Part shown: positions 60,449-64,000 of the stretch, piece after piece
Layout of the letters: the number at the start of each line of letters is the position of its first letter
Position numbering within the stretch: the first letter of the stretch is position 1
From: Clostridia bacterium
GTDB taxonomy: Bacteria; Bacillota; Clostridia; Oscillospirales; Acutalibacteraceae
Assembly: GCA_017521425.1 (NCBI GenBank)
Contig: JAFXCQ010000024.1
Coordinates: 124,001-188,000 of the forward strand
DNA length: 64,000 nt
Direction: 5' to 3'
Translations under genes and position numbers: made by a program
Notes under the pieces: model-generated
The model's input: only the letters and a program-made list of their open reading frames with translations
Told to the model about the DNA's origin: nothing
The model's database searches: none

Positions 60449-62848
60449 TTATCTCTTAAGATTTATAAGTTCTTCTAACATTGAGTCTGAAACTGTGATT
60501 ATACGAGAGTTTGCCTGGAAACCTCTTTGTGTAGTAATCATATCTGCAAATTCAGCAGAAAGGTCAACGTTAGACATCTCAAGAGCGCTTGTAACGAGAG
60601 AACCTGTACCATCTGAGCCTGGGTCGCAAAGATTTGGTTCACCTGAGTTTGCTGTTGCTGCAAAGTAGTTTGTACCTTGTAATAAAAGACCTGCTGGGTT
60701 AGCAAAACTTGCAAGAGAAATTCTACCTGCTACAACATTACCGAGTTCACCGTGAGAAACAGTGATTGTACCGTCACCAGCGATTGCGATACTGTTGATT
60801 TCATCAAGAGTAACAACACCGCCATCTGTACCACCAGCAAGTGTGAATGGTTTAGATGAAAGACCCATTTCTCTTGAAGCAACTGATGGAGTGATTTCAA
60901 TTGTATCGTTACCATTAAGAGCCTGAACTGAATCACCTGTTGCAGGATCGCGTGGTGGGTTCTGTTGACTTCTGAAGTAATCGTTCATACCTTCAAATCC
61001 TGGGTTTGTAACCTGAATGTAGTCACCCTCAGGACCTTTGAGAAGTAATGAAGAAGCGATTGTACCCTCTGAAATTGTAGTTGTGTATTCTTTACCTTCA
61101 ATATCAAGAGTTACTGTCCAGTATGAGTTACCGTCATCAACACCTTCTACATAAGAAGCTGTGAATTTATCAGGTGTTACTGTACCTTTACCTGTAAAGT
61201 CAGTACTTGTTTGCATAAATAACATACCGCCACCGAAGAAACCATCTTCAATAGCACCTGTCATCTGACCTGTTGTAACAGAGAAGTCAGTACCTGCAAT
61301 TTCAGCACCTGTAAGTGGCTCTGTTACAGCTTCTTTTGAAGCAACTGATGCATAAGAATGTAAATCAATACTGTTGTTAAGTAAATCATTGAGTGCAGCA
61401 TTAAAGTTTGCACTATTTATATCTAAACCATAGTTCTCAGCCATTGTTGTGAGAGCTGGAATAGAAAGTGTGATTGAACCATCTTCTTCGTTATCTGTTT
61501 TAAGAGTAATTTCCTGACCAGGTACTGCTGGATTTTCAGCTGTATAAGTGATACCAGCAATTGTAACTGTAAGGTCAAATGTGTGAGTAGTAGCATCAAG
61601 ATTTGAAATAGCGAAATCCATAGCACTTGAGCTTGGGAATTTTTCACTTACTTTTGAAATCTGTGCACCACCAAGGAAATACTGTGGAGCAGAAACTGTA
61701 CCTGTTGTTTGTTTTAAAACTGCATTGTCTAAATCAGTCTGTGTGAATTTCTGACCTAATTTAGTGTTAAGCTCAATAGAACCGCCACCAGCTGAAGTAA
61801 GAGTTACAGGGTAAATAGAAGTACCTGTTACTTTTGCTGAGTAATCAATACCATTAACTGATGCAGTAATTGTGTATTCTGCAGGATTTGTATTTGCAAC
61901 CGGTGTAGTTGTAAATGTAATCGCTGAACCATCAGCAATAATCTGTGTTGTTTCTTCAGGATCAAATTTTGTAACTGATAATTTACCTTCGAAAGCATCT
62001 GCTGGTAATGTAATTTTTGAAGGTTCTGCAACTGCAACACCTTTGAATGTACCTTCAGTAGCTTCTGTACCGAACATATTTCTTGTAGCAGTAAGAGTAA
62101 ATTTACCAGCTGCGTGTTGGTTACCACCGTTAGCTTCTGTAATAGCATCATTTATAGCGGTGTTGAGTTCATTCATAGAATTGAACTTATGGTAAGCATT
62201 AAGCTCAACTGAAATAGCACCTGTTGAAGAAATGACTGCTTTTGCAGGAAGACCGTCTGGAAGACCTTCACTTGAAGAAATTGAAATTGCTATATTACCA
62301 AATTTATTTGGGTTAGAAGCAGTAATAGTGTAATCAATACCATTGATTGATTCTGTAACTGTTGATTTCTTAGGGTTAACAGTACCGATATTGCTTAAGC
62401 AGATTTTTTGTGTATCTGCAGTACCAGTAGCTGTTGTACCAAGAACGAAGTTACCATTGATATCTGTTAAGTAACCATTAGCATCGTAGTCAAGCATACC
62501 TGCTTTTGTATAGAATATGTTACCTGATGGGTCCATAACCTGAAGGAAACCTTCACCTGTAATAGCAACGTCCATACCATAGCCTGTTGTCTGCATACTT
62601 GATTGTGACATCTGAGTCTGAATGCCTGCAAGTTGTGAACCATAACCTACTGCTGATGGGTTTTTACCACCCTGGCTTGCAGTACCTGCTGAAGCATTTC
62701 TGAGCGCCTGATAATAAAGGTCACTGAATACAGCACGTTGTGATTTGTAACCGTATGTGTTAACGTTAGCGATGTTGTTACCGATAACGTCCATTTTTGT
62801 TTGGTGGGTTTTTAAACCTGCCACACCTGAAAACAAAGCTCTATTCAT
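60449..62848 (-). CDS. flgE: Flagellar hook protein FlgE (enlarged)
   Basis: 799 residues. The N-terminus ALFSGVAGLKTHQTKMDVIGNNIANVNTYGYK and the C-terminus MSNVDLSAEFADMITTQRGFQANSRIITVSDSML-type are the conserved axial coiled coils. The D1 segment DVAITGEGFLQV is near residue 90. The middle is several hundred residues longer than in Bacillus or Salmonella (about 260-400) because of beta-rich Ser/Thr/Gly-heavy domains. It is exported to build the hook. AAGGAG precedes the ATG, next to a hairpin at 62860-62881. The gene starts after a 174-bp structured leader. Confidence 0.95.
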   Translation of the reverse strand: MNRALFSGVAGLKTHQTKMDVIGNNIANVNTYGYKSQRAVFSDLYYQALRNASAGTASQGGKNPSAVGYGSQLAGIQTQMSQSSMQTTGYGMDVAITGEGFLQVMDPSGNIFYTKAGMLDYDANGYLTDINGNFVLGTTATGTADTQKICLSNIGTVNPKKSTVTESINGIDYTITASNPNKFGNIAISISSSEGLPDGLPAKAVISSTGAISVELNAYHKFNSMNELNTAINDAITEANGGNQHAAGKFTLTATRNMFGTEATEGTFKGVAVAEPSKITLPADAFEGKLSVTKFDPEETTQIIADGSAITFTTTPVANTNPAEYTITASVNGIDYSAKVTGTSIYPVTLTSAGGGSIELNTKLGQKFTQTDLDNAVLKQTTGTVSAPQYFLGGAQISKVSEKFPSSSAMDFAISNLDATTHTFDLTVTIAGITYTAENPAVPGQEITLKTDNEEDGSITLSIPALTTMAENYGLDINSANFNAALNDLLNNSIDLHSYASVASKEAVTEPLTGAEIAGTDFSVTTGQMTGAIEDGFFGGGMLFMQTSTDFTGKGTVTPDKFTASYVEGVDDGNSYWTVTLDIEGKEYTTTISEGTIASSLLLKGPEGDYIQVTNPGFEGMNDYFRSQQNPPRDPATGDSVQALNGNDTIEITPSVASREMGLSSKPFTLAGGTDGGVVTLDEINSIAIAGDGTITVSHGELGNVVAGRISLASFANPAGLLLQGTNYFAATANSGEPNLCDPGSDGTGSLVTSALEMSNVDLSAEFADMITTQRGFQANSRIITVSDSMLEELINLKR

Positions 62849-62854
62849 ATTTAT

Positions 62855-63015
62855 TTCTCCTTATGCGAAGCTGCGCATAAGTAACCTATTGGCATTAAAA
62901 GGGTGAAACTTATTATCCGAACAAAGTCGGTTTTTATTTCCCCTTAACGAAGTGGTATCTATCAATCGGTCAAGATACCGTAAGCCTCCTCCAAAGGTCC
63001 GGCTTAAAGTTTATG
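62855..63015 (-). ncRNA. Structured 5' leader of flgE, class unknown
   Basis: On the minus strand the leader can form AAGCC/GGCTT, GGTATCT/AGATACC (around a 12-nt loop), CCGA/TCGG and finally CTTATGCG/CGCATAAG (62881-62874 and 62867-62860). The last stem directly abuts and partly covers the flgE Shine-Dalgarno AAGGAG. It does not match the c-di-GMP riboswitch patterns I know. It may regulate hook translation. Confidence 0.45.
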
Positions 63016-63022
63016 TAATAAG

Positions 63023-63427
63023 TTACACAATAACAGCTCCGTTAATATTTGTAAATACATTGCCTTGAATTGAATTGTTGTTTACTGTTGTGATAACTGT
63101 ATTATTTTTAACACTTACCACGAACGCTTTTTCACCAACAAGAATCAGAGTGTCGTCAAGGTTCTTCTCGCTCGCAAGTCGCACACCTTCATTTAATCTA
63201 TTAAGCTCGTCGTCCGTAATATCCATATTATGGTCAACCGCTCTTTTAATAGCGTGATTTGAAAAATTCACTTCACTGTTTTTTTCTATTGTACTTTTTA
63301 ATACATCAGCGAAAGAAACAGATGGTTCATTTGTTTGTGTGCTCGTTGAAGGCGGATACAATCCCTGACCCGCACCCGGAGTACCTGTTACGATAGGCGA
63401 AAAGTGTTTAAAACGAATATCCTCCAT
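63023..63427 (-). CDS. Flagellar operon protein (TIGR02530 type)
   Basis: 134 residues. FSNHAIKRAVDHNMDITDDELNRLNEGVRLASEKNLDDTLILVGEKAFVVSVKNNTVITTV is the pattern of a small conserved protein placed between flgD and flgE in Firmicutes flagellar operons. The function is unclear, possibly in hook assembly. AAAGGTGAG precedes the ATG. No signal peptide. Confidence 0.88.
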   Translation of the reverse strand: MEDIRFKHFSPIVTGTPGAGQGLYPPSTSTQTNEPSVSFADVLKSTIEKNSEVNFSNHAIKRAVDHNMDITDDELNRLNEGVRLASEKNLDDTLILVGEKAFVVSVKNNTVITTVNNNSIQGNVFTNINGAVIV

Positions 63428-63467
63428 GATATACTCACCTTTCTATTAAATTTTCTTTTAACTCTGT

Positions 63468-64000
63468 TTATGCTGTTTTAGTCTGTACTTTAATTGGTTT
63501 GTAGCTGTATTTATTACCACTCTTATCTTCTACAACAACATTGAAGAAATAATCTGTACCAGCTTCTAACTTTGTAACGACCTGTTCAAAATAATCGCTA
63601 CTAATAGAAGAACCGCCAAGTGTACCATTTTTAAGAATTTCATCTACTGTTGTAAATGCAGAATCCTTTGAGTAATAAACACTGTACTTAAGTCCTCCAG
63701 CAGCTATATCATCTTCTGTAGGAACTTCCCATTTAAGTCTGACTGAGTTTTCAGTAACATCTGAAGATGTAATACCATACTTAGTTGGGTCAATTGTAGC
63801 AGATGAATCAGAATCTTGCACCGACATAATCTGTGAAAGTGTATATCTTTTACTGCCGATATAGAAAACATATTCATTGTCTACTAAGGAAACCTTGTCG
63901 ATTTTACCGGTTGTAGTATCAAGCTCACCACTTACTGTGTAACGAGAAGCTGTAACCGTTTTACCAACTAATGACATTGCATAACTTGTTCTTGAATATG
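63468..64000 (-). CDS. flgD: Flagellar hook capping protein FlgD, C-terminal part
   Basis: The frame is open beyond base 64000, so only about 177 C-terminal residues are visible. SYAMSLVGKTVTA is the FlgD block just before the Tudor-like domain; it continues as GKIDKVSLVDNEYVFYIGSKRYTLSQI. A fibronectin type III-like domain of about 85 residues follows (about 75-165 of the visible part; VRLKWEVPTEDD, LEAGTDYFFNVVVED). FlgD caps the growing hook and is needed for FlgE assembly. It is the most upstream flagellar gene in the window. Confidence 0.82.
   Translation of the reverse strand, partial: YSRTSYAMSLVGKTVTASRYTVSGELDTTTGKIDKVSLVDNEYVFYIGSKRYTLSQIMSVQDSDSSATIDPTKYGITSSDVTENSVRLKWEVPTEDDIAAGGLKYSVYYSKDSAFTTVDEILKNGTLGGSSISSDYFEQVVTKLEAGTDYFFNVVVEDKSGNKYSYKPIKVQTKTA

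Noticed and set aside
62855..63015. c-di-GMP riboswitch before flgE
   Set aside because: The conserved c-di-GMP-I and -II sequence blocks are not recognisable, so only an unclassified structured leader is reported.

Overview
The window comes from a low-GC, Gram-positive, motile, anaerobic-type bacterium, most likely an uncultured gut Clostridia (Oscillospiraceae/Lachnospiraceae-like). The reasons are AT-rich DNA, strong GGAGG ribosome-binding sites, TTGACA/TATAAT promoters, a Gram-positive flagellar/chemotaxis operon with FliY, FlbD, CheC and CheD, and host-glycan-type glycosidases. The species is inferred only at this level.

Region 1 (1-22.1 kb, minus strand) is accessory DNA. It holds a truncated FtsH/Cdc48-like AAA+ ATPase, a CbbX/SpoVK-like AAA+ protein, a SUFU-domain protein, an extra NAD-dependent DNA ligase, a DUF2201-type metallopeptidase/VWA protein with its MoxR ATPase, a 1316-residue SNF2-type helicase and a cytosolic leucine-rich-repeat protein. 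Upstream of these lie a GmrSD-like pair of DUF262 proteins, a WYL regulator, a PD-(D/E)XK-like protein, a DUF2779 (Cas4-like plus exonuclease-like) protein, a 68-residue orphan and a dGTPase. No integrase, transposase or CRISPR array is visible. The most striking feature is a shared promoter architecture. A 19-bp dyad (core CRNNNNTG, half-sites TGCACCA or CGGGACA) sits exactly 9 nt upstream of a TATAAT-like -10, in place of a -35 box, before the AAA+, CbbX-like, ligase, LRR/SNF2 and PD-(D/E)XK/WYL transcription units. The same promoter reappears 12 kb away before a PcfJ-like gene and, more weakly, before a second LRR gene. I read this as one regulon and a candidate undescribed multi-gene system.

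Region 2 (22.1-34.2 kb) carries three GNAT acetyltransferases and a TIM-barrel isomerase-like protein. They follow a leader-peptide attenuator in which the leader ORF is complementary to the terminator. Then come a Cys-rich stand-alone LytTR regulator, a secreted PHP-domain protein, the SbcD-SbcC nuclease pair, and the LRR/PcfJ members of the regulon.

Region 3 (34.2-46.3 kb) is metabolic: an ATP-grasp protein, a 158-bp nested palindromic repeat array, GH110-like and GH3 glycosidases divergent from an MFS transporter and a GH39-like protein, a GNAT, a CopA-type copper ATPase with a CopZ-like domain fused at its C-terminus, and a membrane-anchored hypothetical protein.

Region 4 (46.3-64.0 kb, minus strand) is a flagellar/chemotaxis operon read from flgD (cut by the window edge) through flgE, flbD, motA, motB, fliM, fliY, cheY, fliO, fliP, fliQ, fliR, flhB, flhA, sigma-D/FliA, two FlgF/FlgG-type rod genes, cheC and cheD, closed by a bidirectional terminator. 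fliL, flhF and flhG are missing from their usual places.
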